From Candidatus Woesearchaeota archaeon (GTDB taxonomy: Archaea; Nanobdellota; Nanobdellia; Woesearchaeales; JAFGUC01), in assembly GCA_016938695.1 (NCBI GenBank), contig JAFGUC010000043.1:1-64000 (forward strand): a DNA stretch of 64,000 nt, in the 5' to 3' direction. Below are positions 9,615 through 18,278 of this stretch, in pieces (the first letter of the stretch is position 1; each line of letters starts with the position of its first letter). The position numbers and the translations under genes were made by a program. Under the pieces are notes generated by a model. The model had not been told where the DNA came from, did not search any database, and saw nothing but the letters and a program-made list of their open reading frames with translations.

Positions 9615-9643
9615 ACATTGGAATGTAGTCTTTTATAAAAGAC
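9615..9643. promoter_or_regulatory. Two adjacent inverted repeats in the divergent intergenic region
   Basis: ACATT-GG-AATGT (9615-9626) is followed two bases on by the perfect 16-bp palindrome GTCTTTTATAAAAGAC (9628-9643). They lie between the regulator and the glycosyltransferase gene. Dimeric HTH proteins bind such symmetric sites, so this is a candidate operator. The second palindrome also contains a TATA-like core. Confidence 0.45.
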
Positions 9644-9719
9644 AACAAATGTTTAAATATTCAATAAAACTTTTCTTATATATATTATAGAATACAAATT
9701 CAATTAAGGAGCTGTATAA

Positions 9720-11012
9720 ATGAAAGTACTAATGTTTGGATGGGAGTTTCCACCATTTAAGAGCGGGGGTCTAGGTACGGCTTGCTATGGACTAACTAAA
9801 GCTCTTTCTAAACAAAATGCAGAAATAACATTTGTAATACCTAAAGCTCCATACGACATAAAAAGTGATTTTGTAAATTTACTTGTTGCAAAAAGCTTTG
9901 AATTTGATGAAAACGCAATCACAGTAGATGATCCAAATATTACAATCAAAAAAATTGATTCATTGCTAACACCTTACATGACTTACTCAGAATACGATTT
10001 TGAAATTTCTAAAAGAAACAAAGAACTTCTTAAAAAAGGAATCAAAATTAAACCATCAAAAGACACTGATGATGCAGTATACGGAAACAACCTTTACGAA
10101 GAAGTTTGGCATTATACACAAAAGGCAAAACTTGTTGCAGCATATTCTGATTTTGATGTCATTAACTGCCATGATTGGATGACATTTAAAGCAGGTATTG
10201 AAGCTAAAAAAATTAGTGGAAAACCATTAGTATGCCACATTCACGCTACTGAATTTGATAGATGTCCTGGAGCAGTTAATCAATACGTATACGAACTTGA
10301 AAGAGAAGGATTCGAAAACGCAGACATAATTATTGCAAACAGCCATTTAACAAAAGGCAACGTTGTGAATCATTACGGAATTGACCCCGAAAAAGTTCAA
10401 GTAGTACATCTAGGAATCGAACAAAGCGAACAAGAATATCAAGTTGAATCAAAAAAATCAACGACAGAAAAAACAGTATTATTCCTTGGAAGAATTACTC
10501 ATCAAAAAGGTCCCGATTATTTTGTAAAAGCAGCTAAAGAAGTACTAAAATTCGAACCAGATACAAAATTCATAGTTGTTGGTAACGGTAACATGCTACC
10601 AGAAATGATTAATTCCGCTTGCGAATTAGGTGTCATGAAAAACATGTCCTTTGCAGGTTTCTTGACAGGTAAAGACGTACACAAAGCATTCCAACAAGCA
10701 GATGTCTACGTAATGCCATCAGTATCAGAACCATTTGGTTTAACACCGTTAGAATCAATTAAAAATGGAACACCAACAATAATCTCAAAACAAAGTGGAA
10801 TCTCAGAAGTATTAAATAACACTTTAAAATGCGATTTCTGGGATATCAACCAATTGACAAACCAAATTGTAAGTGTAATAAGATATAACGCTCTCAAAAA
10901 AGAATTAACACAAAATGCTCAAACAGAAGTTAAAAAAATGGGTTGGGACGAACCAGCAATTAAGTGCAAAAACATTTTCCAAGAAGCTATAGAAAAGTTC
11001 GGTCAATGTTAA
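9720..11012 (+). CDS. Glycogen/starch synthase-like glycosyltransferase
   Basis: A 430-residue GT-B glycosyltransferase. The N-terminus MLMFGWEFPPFKSGGLGTA-like segment (with K-V after Met) carries the KxGGL loop used by GT5/GT4 glucan synthases for the sugar nucleotide. INCHDWMT and HIHATEFDR are typical of archaeal glycogen-synthase-like enzymes, and SVSEPFGLTPLESIKNGTP is the C-terminal E-x7-E donor site. The expected reaction is transfer of glucose from ADP- or UDP-glucose to a growing alpha-glucan. AAGGAG (9706-9711) sets the ATG start. The GH57 gene follows after 31 bases, consistent with a storage-glucan operon. The donor cannot be told from the sequence. Confidence 0.85.
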   Translation: MKVLMFGWEFPPFKSGGLGTACYGLTKALSKQNAEITFVIPKAPYDIKSDFVNLLVAKSFEFDENAITVDDPNITIKKIDSLLTPYMTYSEYDFEISKRNKELLKKGIKIKPSKDTDDAVYGNNLYEEVWHYTQKAKLVAAYSDFDVINCHDWMTFKAGIEAKKISGKPLVCHIHATEFDRCPGAVNQYVYELEREGFENADIIIANSHLTKGNVVNHYGIDPEKVQVVHLGIEQSEQEYQVESKKSTTEKTVLFLGRITHQKGPDYFVKAAKEVLKFEPDTKFIVVGNGNMLPEMINSACELGVMKNMSFAGFLTGKDVHKAFQQADVYVMPSVSEPFGLTPLESIKNGTPTIISKQSGISEVLNNTLKCDFWDINQLTNQIVSVIRYNALKKELTQNAQTEVKKMGWDEPAIKCKNIFQEAIEKFGQC

Positions 11013-11043
11013 TTATTTTAACAAATTAAAAAGGGGTAAAGAA

Positions 11044-12270
11044 ATGGTCAGTATATGTTTTTATTTTCAAGTACATCAACCAAAACGACTTAAACAGTAT
11101 TCTATCTTTGATGTTGGTAACAATAACGACTACTTTGATGAAAAAAAGAACAAAGAGATTTGTGAAAAAGTAGCTAAGAAATGTTACATCCCAACAAACA
11201 AATTAATGCTTGAGCTAATTAAAAAAATGAACGGAAAGTTCAAGATTTCATATTCAATAACTGGAACTGCAATAGAACAATTCAAAAAATACACTCCAGA
11301 AGTAATTGATTTATTCAAACAATTAGCAGATACAGGTTGTGTAGAATTCTTAAGTGAAACATACTATCACTCATTATCATTCCTTTATTCTAAAGAAGAA
11401 TTTAAAGAACAAGTTGAAAAACATAAAAAAGAAATGAAAGATCTTTTCAACTATGAACCAAAGGTATTTCGTAACACAGAACTGATTTTCAACAATGAAC
11501 TTGCAAATTACATTGAAGGATTAGGTTACAAAGGAATCTTAGCTGAAGGCGCAGATCACATTCTAGGTTGGAGAAGTCCTAATTTTTTATACACACCAGT
11601 AACATGTAAAAACATTAAATTGATGCTGAAAAATTACAAATTATCTGATGATATTGCATTCAGGTTTTCAAATAAAGGTTGGGCAGAATGGCCACTTACT
11701 ACAGATAAATTTGAAAAATGGGTTAGCGCGGTAAATGGAAATGGTAATGTCATTAATCTATTCATGGACTACGAAACATTCGGAGAACATCAATGGGAAG
11801 ACACAGGAATCTTTGAATTCATGAAACACCTTCCAGATGCAATATTAAAACATCCAGACAATAACTTCTTGACACCTTCAGAAGTAATTGATAGATATCC
11901 AGCTGTCTCAGAACTAGACATTCATACTCCAATATCTTGGGCAGATTTAGAAAGAGATTTGACTGCATGGCTTGGAAACAAGATGCAACAAACAGCAATG
12001 AAAGAAGTCTACATTTTAGAAGAAATGGTTAAAAAGACTAAAGATAAGAAGTTAATTGACGATTGGAGAAATCTCCTAACAAGCGACCATTTTTACTACA
12101 TGTGCACAAAATGGTTCAGCGATGGAGACGTTCATAAATATTTCAATCCATACGATTCGCCGTACGACAGTTTCATAATATTTATGAATGTGTTAAATGA
12201 TATAATTGTCAGAACAAAGACAATAAAAGGTGAACAAAATGACAAAAAAAAGATTGACAAGGTCAATTAA
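11044..12270 (+). CDS. Glycoside hydrolase family 57 enzyme (alpha-amylase or transferase type)
   Basis: A 408-residue GH57 protein without a signal peptide, hence cytoplasmic. Conserved regions visible: HQP at 11-13, FRNTEL with the probable nucleophile Glu146, and MDYETFGEH with the probable acid/base Asp242. Family members hydrolyse or rearrange alpha-glucans (alpha-amylase, 4-alpha-glucanotransferase, branching enzyme); the short length and MDYETFGEH favour the alpha-amylase-like group. It sits between the glucan synthase and two DUF5752-like genes, so it is probably part of glucan storage and turnover. An AGGGG-rich site precedes the ATG. Confidence 0.88.
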   Translation: MVSICFYFQVHQPKRLKQYSIFDVGNNNDYFDEKKNKEICEKVAKKCYIPTNKLMLELIKKMNGKFKISYSITGTAIEQFKKYTPEVIDLFKQLADTGCVEFLSETYYHSLSFLYSKEEFKEQVEKHKKEMKDLFNYEPKVFRNTELIFNNELANYIEGLGYKGILAEGADHILGWRSPNFLYTPVTCKNIKLMLKNYKLSDDIAFRFSNKGWAEWPLTTDKFEKWVSAVNGNGNVINLFMDYETFGEHQWEDTGIFEFMKHLPDAILKHPDNNFLTPSEVIDRYPAVSELDIHTPISWADLERDLTAWLGNKMQQTAMKEVYILEEMVKKTKDKKLIDDWRNLLTSDHFYYMCTKWFSDGDVHKYFNPYDSPYDSFIIFMNVLNDIIVRTKTIKGEQNDKKKIDKVN

Positions 12271-12517
12271 TGAAGAAAACTTCTTCATAACAAACGCAGG
12301 AGAACAAATCAAAGATTTAAAAGAACTTGCACAAAACTTTGCAACAATGCATCCAGATGTATTTAATCATCACGTAAATGAGCAAAGAAACGATTTTGCA
12401 ACTTGGGTTGAAAATATATTCAAAGAAAAGGAACTCGCAACAACATTGCATCTAACACATAATGCAAAAGACTCACAAATTGCAGTATTAAATCATCTTG
12501 TAGAAAAGCTATACTAA
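12239..12517 (+). CDS. DUF5752-like small protein
   Basis: A 92-residue soluble protein with the pattern DLKELAQNFATMHPDVFNHH then FATWVENIF, which I associate with DUF5752, a family often next to GH57 and glucan genes. The first ATG at 12239 follows AAAGGTG at good spacing and overlaps the end of the GH57 gene; a GTG at 12230 is less likely. It is paralogous to the N-terminal domain of the next gene (shared FxNHV/FVND and DFAxWIExxF). No enzymatic motif is visible; its role is unknown. Confidence 0.65.
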   Translation: MTKKRLTRSINEENFFITNAGEQIKDLKELAQNFATMHPDVFNHHVNEQRNDFATWVENIFKEKELATTLHLTHNAKDSQIAVLNHLVEKLY

Positions 12518-12559
12518 AAAAATTTAAATACAGAAAAGTAATTATCATAATAAAAAGAG

Positions 12560-13189
12560 GTGGTCACAATCAGTTTACATAAAGTTGATTTCGAAAAAGC
12601 GTTTAAATTTAATGGCGGAATCGCAGCATATTCTATATCTGAATTAGCAGATATTCTAGAAAAACTACCTCATGAAGAATTTACCAATTTTGTAAATGAC
12701 AATAAAAATGACTTTGCAAACTGGATTGAATTCGTATTTAATGAGAAAGATCTAGCTCAAGATTTACGAAAAATAAAATCACAACCAAATACAATAACGC
12801 TTCTAGATGACTTCTTGCACCAAAAAATCAAGAAAGTTCAAGAAATCAAAGAAAAGCACAATAAAGAAATTCCTAAAACAAAAAAAGAATTTCATGAAGT
12901 TCTAAAAGAAGTAGCTAACAAAAGTAAAGAAACCTTGTTTGAGAAAAAGAAGGAAGAAAAAAATCCAGAACCAAACAAACAAGAAGAACTTAAGAAAAAG
13001 TTAGACGACTTACAAAAAGAATTAGATAAGAAATTAAAAGAGAAATCTAAAGAATACCAAAAAGAAAAAACAACTGAAAGTAATGATGAAGAAAGCATTC
13101 TTCATAAGTATATTCTTGTCTGGTTGATTGTAAGTTTTATCATAGGACTTATAATTGGAATTATTTTAAGTAAATTATTTCTTTTTTAA
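12560..13189 (+). CDS. DUF5752-like domain with coiled coil and C-terminal membrane anchor
   Basis: A 209-residue protein. Residues 1-90 are a DUF5752-like domain similar to the preceding gene (NDFANWIEFVFNEKDLAQ). Residues 90-175 are a highly charged Lys/Glu-rich helix, probably coiled coil. Residues 185-209 form one transmembrane helix (VWLIVSFIIGLIIGII) at the very C-terminus, so the protein looks tail-anchored with the domain in the cytoplasm. It may tether the glucan machinery to the membrane; that is inference. GTG at 12560 aligns with the start of the paralogue, although a GAGGTG site overlaps the GTG itself. A TATA-like TTTAAATA lies at 12523-12530. Confidence 0.65.
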   Translation: MVTISLHKVDFEKAFKFNGGIAAYSISELADILEKLPHEEFTNFVNDNKNDFANWIEFVFNEKDLAQDLRKIKSQPNTITLLDDFLHQKIKKVQEIKEKHNKEIPKTKKEFHEVLKEVANKSKETLFEKKKEEKNPEPNKQEELKKKLDDLQKELDKKLKEKSKEYQKEKTTESNDEESILHKYILVWLIVSFIIGLIIGIILSKLFLF

Positions 13190-13239
13190 TTATTAAATAA
13201 ACAGCACATTTTTAAATCAAAACAACAAAAATTGAGAAT

Positions 13240-15339
13240 ATGTGCGGAATTATTGGTGGATATAACGTATCCTTGGAATCTTGTAAATTAGGACTAAAAG
13301 AAATACAGTACAGAGGAAAGGATGGAAATAACACCATAGAATTCAATAAATCAATAATTGGCCATTGTCTTCATGCAATCGTTAATAATGTCGCACAACC
13401 ACTAATAGACAAAAAAACAAATTCTGCAATAAGTATTAATTGCGAAATATACAACTGGAAAGAATTAGAAAAAGGAGAAAACGATTCTGAAAGTGTACTA
13501 AACGAACTAAATAAACTCTCAGATGAAAATTTATTAGAAAATATTAAAGAACTTCTCAAAAAATTTGACGGAGTGTATGCTGCAAGTTACATAAGAAACA
13601 ACAAAATATACCTTTTTAGAGATTTAATAGGCGTTAAACCAATTTGGTACGTAAATGATAATAAGTATTTCATTTACGGGTCTGAAAAAAAAGCAATTGA
13701 AAAAATAATAGAATCAGAAAAGCTAGAAATCGACAAAGAAAAAATAACAGAATTAAATCCAAGAACAATAATAGAATACAACACCAAAACAAATGAACTA
13801 AAAGAAACAAGACGAGAATTCTTTAAAACAACTCCCGAAATAAAAAAATCAAAAGACAAAATATTAGAAGAATTAGAAAAATTATTCTTAAATGCAATTC
13901 TAAAAAGAGTCCCAGACAAAAAAATAGGATTGGGAATATTATTCTCCGGCGGAATTGATTCAACGATTTTAGCATACATACTAAAAAAACACAATATCAA
14001 ATTCACATGCTACACCGCAGCACTAGATGAAACATCTCAAGATTTACAATGGTCAAAAAAAATAGCTAAAGAATTAGATTTAGATCTAAAAATAGCAATT
14101 CCTAAAGAAGAAGAACTAGAAAAACACATCAAGAAAGTTTGTAAAATTATAGAATCATCAAATGTTGTAAAAGTTGGAGTTGCGCTACCATTTTACCTTG
14201 CAACAGAACTCGCAAAAAAAGATAAAATAAAAGTAATATTTTCAGGATTAGGTTCTGAAGAAATTTTTGCAGGTTACAAAAGACATGAAGAATCATTAAA
14301 AATAAATGAGGAATGTAAATCAGGTCTTCTTAAAATGTACGAACGAGATTTATACAGAGATGATACAATAACCATGCACAACAATGTCGAACTAAGACTT
14401 CCATTCCTAGATTTGAAATTAATTAAATACGCACTACGAATTCCTTCTGAATTTAAGATTCAAGGAGAGGCTAAAAAATTAATATTAAGAGATCTTGCAA
14501 AAAAACTAGAACTAAAAGAAGAATTTGCACAACGTAAAAAACTTGCAGCTCAATACGGTAGCAAGTTTGATAAAGCGTTAGAAAGAGTTGCTAAAAAGAA
14601 TGGTTTTGAAAAGAAATCAGAATATCTAAATCAATTTTATGAAACACAAAATGAGAAACTAGGAGTTCTATACAGCTCAGGAAAAGACAGCAATTATGCA
14701 ATGCAGATAATGAAAAGTAAAAACTATTCAATTAAATGCCTAATAACTTTACAATCAAGCAATCCTGATTCATATATGTTTCAAACTGTTGGAACTAATC
14801 TTGCAAAAGTACAAGCAGAAGCACTAGATATTCCATTAATAACTCACAAAACAAAAGGCGAAAAAGAAAAAGAACTAAAAGACCTTGAAGAAGCAATAAA
14901 AATTGCCAAAGAAAAATATAATATTGAAGGAATAGTAACTGGCGCACTTTTCTCAAATTATCAAAGAAATAGAATAGAAAAAATATGTGATAAATTAAAT
15001 CTTAAAATATTCTCTCCACTGTGGCACATGAATCAAGAAAGCGAAATGGAAAATATAATTCGACAAGGATTCAAAGTAATATTGATAAAAATTGCTGGAG
15101 ACGGTCTAAACAAAAATTGGTTAGGAAAAATCTTAGAACAAAAAGATCTTGATAAATTAAAAGAGCTAAATAAAAAAATGGGGTTTAATGTAGCTGGAGA
15201 AGGTGGAGAATTCGAAAGCTTTGTCTTAGACATGCCAATGTTCAAAAAAAAAATAGAAGTCAAAGGTCAAATAGAAATGGAAAATGAATACACAGGAGAA
15301 TTCAGGATTACAGAAACTAAATTAATAGATAAAAAATAA
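13240..15339 (+). CDS. Asparagine-synthase-like amidotransferase fused to a Dph6-type ammonia ligase
   Basis: A 699-residue fusion. Residues 1-190 are a class II glutamine amidotransferase domain with the nucleophile Cys2 (MCGIIGGYN). Residues 205-450 are an asparagine-synthase-like ATP-pyrophosphatase with PP-loop SGGIDS (236-241) and SGLGSEEIFAGY. Residues 473-699 form a second PP-loop domain of the diphthine-ammonia ligase (Dph6/PF01902) type: SSGKDSNYAMQ (479-), GALFSNYQR, and GEGGEFESFVLDMP (653-). Dph6 performs the last amidation of diphthamide on EF-2, and EF-2 in this window keeps the modified histidine. The fusion suggests ammonia is supplied from glutamine. It might instead be two independent activities joined. 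Confidence 0.85.
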   Translation: MCGIIGGYNVSLESCKLGLKEIQYRGKDGNNTIEFNKSIIGHCLHAIVNNVAQPLIDKKTNSAISINCEIYNWKELEKGENDSESVLNELNKLSDENLLENIKELLKKFDGVYAASYIRNNKIYLFRDLIGVKPIWYVNDNKYFIYGSEKKAIEKIIESEKLEIDKEKITELNPRTIIEYNTKTNELKETRREFFKTTPEIKKSKDKILEELEKLFLNAILKRVPDKKIGLGILFSGGIDSTILAYILKKHNIKFTCYTAALDETSQDLQWSKKIAKELDLDLKIAIPKEEELEKHIKKVCKIIESSNVVKVGVALPFYLATELAKKDKIKVIFSGLGSEEIFAGYKRHEESLKINEECKSGLLKMYERDLYRDDTITMHNNVELRLPFLDLKLIKYALRIPSEFKIQGEAKKLILRDLAKKLELKEEFAQRKKLAAQYGSKFDKALERVAKKNGFEKKSEYLNQFYETQNEKLGVLYSSGKDSNYAMQIMKSKNYSIKCLITLQSSNPDSYMFQTVGTNLAKVQAEALDIPLITHKTKGEKEKELKDLEEAIKIAKEKYNIEGIVTGALFSNYQRNRIEKICDKLNLKIFSPLWHMNQESEMENIIRQGFKVILIKIAGDGLNKNWLGKILEQKDLDKLKELNKKMGFNVAGEGGEFESFVLDMPMFKKKIEVKGQIEMENEYTGEFRITETKLIDKK

Positions 15340-15341
15340 AT

Positions 15342-16055
15342 TTATTTCTTATTCATCTTTTCAAAAATAGCATTCTTTAAGGACTTAAACTTTTCAACTA
15401 ATACTCCAGAAACAACCCCAAAAGATTTCTTGACATCTTCTTTTGCTTTATTTAAACGAATCTCATTTAGTATTCCATAACCACGAATATATTTTAAAAG
15501 CTCAGTTTGTTCTATTTTCATTCCACTTTGACGCGACCAACCTTCAAAATAAACCATCGATTCAAGTCGTGCACGAAGAGGTTCGCTTGGTTTTTCATCA
15601 GAATACCCAACAGTAATTATGACTTGTGGTCGAATGAACTCTTCAAGACCTAAAATACTCGAAACAGTATCTTCATTGAATGCACCAACCCAACAAGAAC
15701 CAAGTCCTAAAGAGTGAGCGCATAAAAGCATGTTTTGAGCAGATGCTGCTGCGTTCTGGACTGCATAAAGCCTAGTTCCACGAGCACCATATAATCTTTC
15801 AACATTCCTTATATCAGAACAAACAACTATATGTATCGGAGCAGATTCCATCCAATGTTGGTCAAATGAAGCAGATGCTAAAGCTTTTCTATTACCTGCC
15901 GATTGAACAACAATAAAACGTCGTTCTTGTAAATTCCCTGAACTTGGAGCATAGCGACCAGCATCGATAATTTCAGCAACTTTATACCATTCGACATCTT
16001 GGTTTCTATATCGCCTAACACTTCTCCGACTTACAATTGAATCAACTACATCCAT
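15342..16055 (-). CDS. Nitroreductase-family flavoprotein
   Basis: A 237-residue FMN-binding nitroreductase-fold protein. Motifs: SIVSRRSVRRYRNQDV near the N-terminus (the usual RRSxRxF FMN-phosphate site), APSSGNLQ, and LGLGSCWVGAFNED with VIITVGYSDEKP. Residues after 190 form an extra basic helical tail. Substrates in this family are diverse (quinones, nitro-compounds, flavins) and cannot be named here. An upstream ATG at 16079 exists, but ATG 16055 starts at the family-typical MDVVDSI and has TTTTATAA about 26 bases upstream. Confidence 0.85.
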   Translation of the reverse strand: MDVVDSIVSRRSVRRYRNQDVEWYKVAEIIDAGRYAPSSGNLQERRFIVVQSAGNRKALASASFDQHWMESAPIHIVVCSDIRNVERLYGARGTRLYAVQNAAASAQNMLLCAHSLGLGSCWVGAFNEDTVSSILGLEEFIRPQVIITVGYSDEKPSEPLRARLESMVYFEGWSRQSGMKIEQTELLKYIRGYGILNEIRLNKAKEDVKKSFGVVSGVLVEKFKSLKNAIFEKMNKK

Positions 16056-16176
16056 AAAAAAAAGAAAGTAAAACTCCATTATAAAACTATCCTTTATAAA
16101 ACAAAATCAAAAACACACAAAAATATCACTATACAATACTAACATTTTTAAATTAAAACCTTTCAATTCAAAAAAT

Positions 16177-17064
16177 ATGTTAACTACGGTGCTAGGAAGA
16201 GAAGAAAGAATTTCAGATAATTTTGTAGGATTAGTAAAAGATGTATTCGGACCAAAATTAAAAAAAGCTTATTTTGAAGAAGAATCATCTAAAAAAACAG
16301 TAGAAAGATTACAAAATGAGACCTGGAAGATTGACAAATTAAATCTAATAGGAATGGCACAAGAGTACTATAAAAAAAGACACAACACAACAAATCTTCA
16401 TCTAAAAGAAACAATTACACCAATCATACTTAGATATTCTGAATTAAAAGGAAAAGATAAACTTAGAATTGCTAGAAAAAAAGAAACGGAATCGATTGAC
16501 GACATTGTTCTAGACAGCATAGTAGACATTACAGATAGAGCAGAAGTTGAAGTTTTTGCTAATTATGTAGGACTTAGAAAAACAAATGTTGGAAAAAACA
16601 AAAGACGAAAACTTGAGAAAAAATTAGGACTAAGAATAAATCCAACAAATCCTGAAAAAGTAAAAGCGGCGCTTTATTACAGTAATACATTACAACAATA
16701 TTTCAATCCACAATCCTTAACTCAGATTTCCGAAATAGAAATAAGAAATTCTCCAAAAAATAATCTATCAGAAGTTTCAGCATTAACTGGAATCCGTGCA
16801 AGCACAATTCAATATTGGACTAGAAAAATTGAAAATCGAGACGACATCCAAGAATTCAGACAAGACACTTTTGGAAGAAGATTCTCTGATTTAACACAAG
16901 AAGATATAATAAAAATTTATCTTAACAAAAAAAGACAAGGTCTAACATATGAACAGACAAAAGACGAACATAATCTAAGCAGTACATATGCCGTTAAACA
17001 AATTGTTCAATATGGAAAGCAGAACATAAAAGAAACCCTTCCAGCAATAAAACAAAATTTATAA
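16177..17064 (+). CDS. Unknown protein with HTH-like segments
   Basis: A 295-residue soluble, basic, mostly helical protein that I do not recognise. Residues 205-230 (LSEVSALTGIRASTIQYWTRKI) read like a helix-turn-helix of the kind that ends in a recognition helix, and 250-280 (LTYEQTKDEHNLSSTYAVKQIV) may be a second one, so DNA binding is plausible. Its TATA-like TTTTTAAATT lies about 27 bases before the ATG, suggesting a leaderless transcript. It precedes the lgt gene by 24 bases on the same strand and is probably co-transcribed with it. Confidence 0.55.
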   Translation: MLTTVLGREERISDNFVGLVKDVFGPKLKKAYFEEESSKKTVERLQNETWKIDKLNLIGMAQEYYKKRHNTTNLHLKETITPIILRYSELKGKDKLRIARKKETESIDDIVLDSIVDITDRAEVEVFANYVGLRKTNVGKNKRRKLEKKLGLRINPTNPEKVKAALYYSNTLQQYFNPQSLTQISEIEIRNSPKNNLSEVSALTGIRASTIQYWTRKIENRDDIQEFRQDTFGRRFSDLTQEDIIKIYLNKKRQGLTYEQTKDEHNLSSTYAVKQIVQYGKQNIKETLPAIKQNL

Positions 17065-17088
17065 TGAAGTACTCATTCTAAAATAATA

Positions 17089-17868
17089 ATGATTGATCCT
17101 GTTTTTTTAAGAATCGGTAGCTTAGAACTAAGATACTACGGTCTAATTTACGCAGTAATGTTTCTTCTAGGAACATTTATAATAATAAAACTTGCAGAAT
17201 ATAGACGAGAAAAACTAAAAATAAAATCATATCAAAAAATAACTAAAGACACAATATATGATTACATGATCTATCTTATAATTGGATCAATTCTAACCGC
17301 AAGAATATTCCACATAATATTTTATAACCTTGATTTCTATATACAAAATCCTTTAGAAATAATTGCATTCAATCACGGAGGAATGTCAATACACGGTGGT
17401 TTTGTTGGTGGAATTTTAGCAACATTATTATTCTGCAAGAAAAGAAAAATTCATTTTTATGATATCGCAGACCTTGTAATGATTCCTGTAGCATTAGGTC
17501 TTGCAGTTGGTAGAATTGGAAATTTAATAAATCAAGAATTATGCGGAAAACCATCTAATGTTCCATGGGCAATAACATGTGGAAAAGATGAAATTCTTCG
17601 TCATCCATCGCAGATTTATGAATCACTAAAAAATCTAACAATATTTATCATACTTCTTTTATTAAATAGAAAACATTTGAAAAGAGGAACTATATTTTGG
17701 ACATTTATTTTAATGTACGGAATTCTAAGATTTAGTGTTGAATTTTTTAAAGATATGCCTGTTATTACATTGGGTTTAACAATGGGTCAAATTCTAAGTG
17801 TACCAATGGTTATTGTTGGCTCAATTATGCTATACAAAATTGAAAAATGTACGAAAAACCACAATTAA
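17089..17868 (+). CDS. lgt: Prolipoprotein diacylglyceryl transferase (bacterial type)
   Basis: A 259-residue polytopic membrane enzyme with the Lgt hallmarks: GGMSIHGGFVGG (98-109), the signature GRIGNLINQE (141-150), and RHPSQIYES (171-179). Lgt transfers a diacylglyceryl group from phosphatidylglycerol to the lipobox cysteine of exported prolipoproteins, at the cytoplasmic membrane. Most archaea that make lipoproteins use other enzymes, and archaeal lipids are ether-linked, so a canonical Lgt is noteworthy and may have come from bacteria. No lipobox protein is evident in this window. The next gene overlaps its end by 22 bases. Confidence 0.9.
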   Translation: MIDPVFLRIGSLELRYYGLIYAVMFLLGTFIIIKLAEYRREKLKIKSYQKITKDTIYDYMIYLIIGSILTARIFHIIFYNLDFYIQNPLEIIAFNHGGMSIHGGFVGGILATLLFCKKRKIHFYDIADLVMIPVALGLAVGRIGNLINQELCGKPSNVPWAITCGKDEILRHPSQIYESLKNLTIFIILLLLNRKHLKRGTIFWTFILMYGILRFSVEFFKDMPVITLGLTMGQILSVPMVIVGSIMLYKIEKCTKNHN

Positions 17869-18266
17869 CTGAAATAATACAAAGACTAGAACAAGAAGGA
17901 ATTAGAGTTTACGATTTTAAACCAATAGCATTTGATTTTGTGATTGCAGAAACATCGTTAAAATCCATAGAATTACATTTAGGATTTAAAGCAGACAATT
18001 GTAAAAGACTTGACAAAAAAAATCCATTCCAAGATTTTTTAGAAGAAAAAATAATGATTGAATTCAAACCAATATACAAGCAAGAATATGATTGTGAATT
18101 TTCAATAATTGGAGAATTTACAAAAGTTGATGAAATTTATTTAGATAAAATTCAAACACGACCAGACATTCTAAAAATATTTGAAAAATACAAACAAAAC
18201 GAACTTTATAGAACAGAAATTGTTTTCGATGATATAATCAAATACGCAAAAATAATTAAAAAATAA
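17847..18266 (+). CDS. Unknown 139-residue protein
   Basis: A soluble 139-residue protein overlapping the end of lgt by 22 bases, so translationally coupled. It has an alternating beta/alpha pattern (VYDFKPIAFDFVIAET, then IMIEFKPIYKQEYDCEFSII) but no motif I recognise. No signal peptide or membrane segment. Codon use resembles its neighbours. Function unknown; the coupling hints at a link with the lipoprotein enzyme. Confidence 0.5.
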   Translation: MYEKPQLTEIIQRLEQEGIRVYDFKPIAFDFVIAETSLKSIELHLGFKADNCKRLDKKNPFQDFLEEKIMIEFKPIYKQEYDCEFSIIGEFTKVDEIYLDKIQTRPDILKIFEKYKQNELYRTEIVFDDIIKYAKIIKK

Positions 18267-18278
18267 ATTAAAAAAAAT

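Noticed and set aside
9553-9618. A 21-codon minus-strand frame (MCPRWIDFLGYF...) upstream of the regulator, considered as a substrate peptide for the radical-SAM enzymes.
   Set aside because: No ribosome binding site, no TATA at the right distance, hydrophobic AT-driven composition, and it lies before the regulator. Probably chance.
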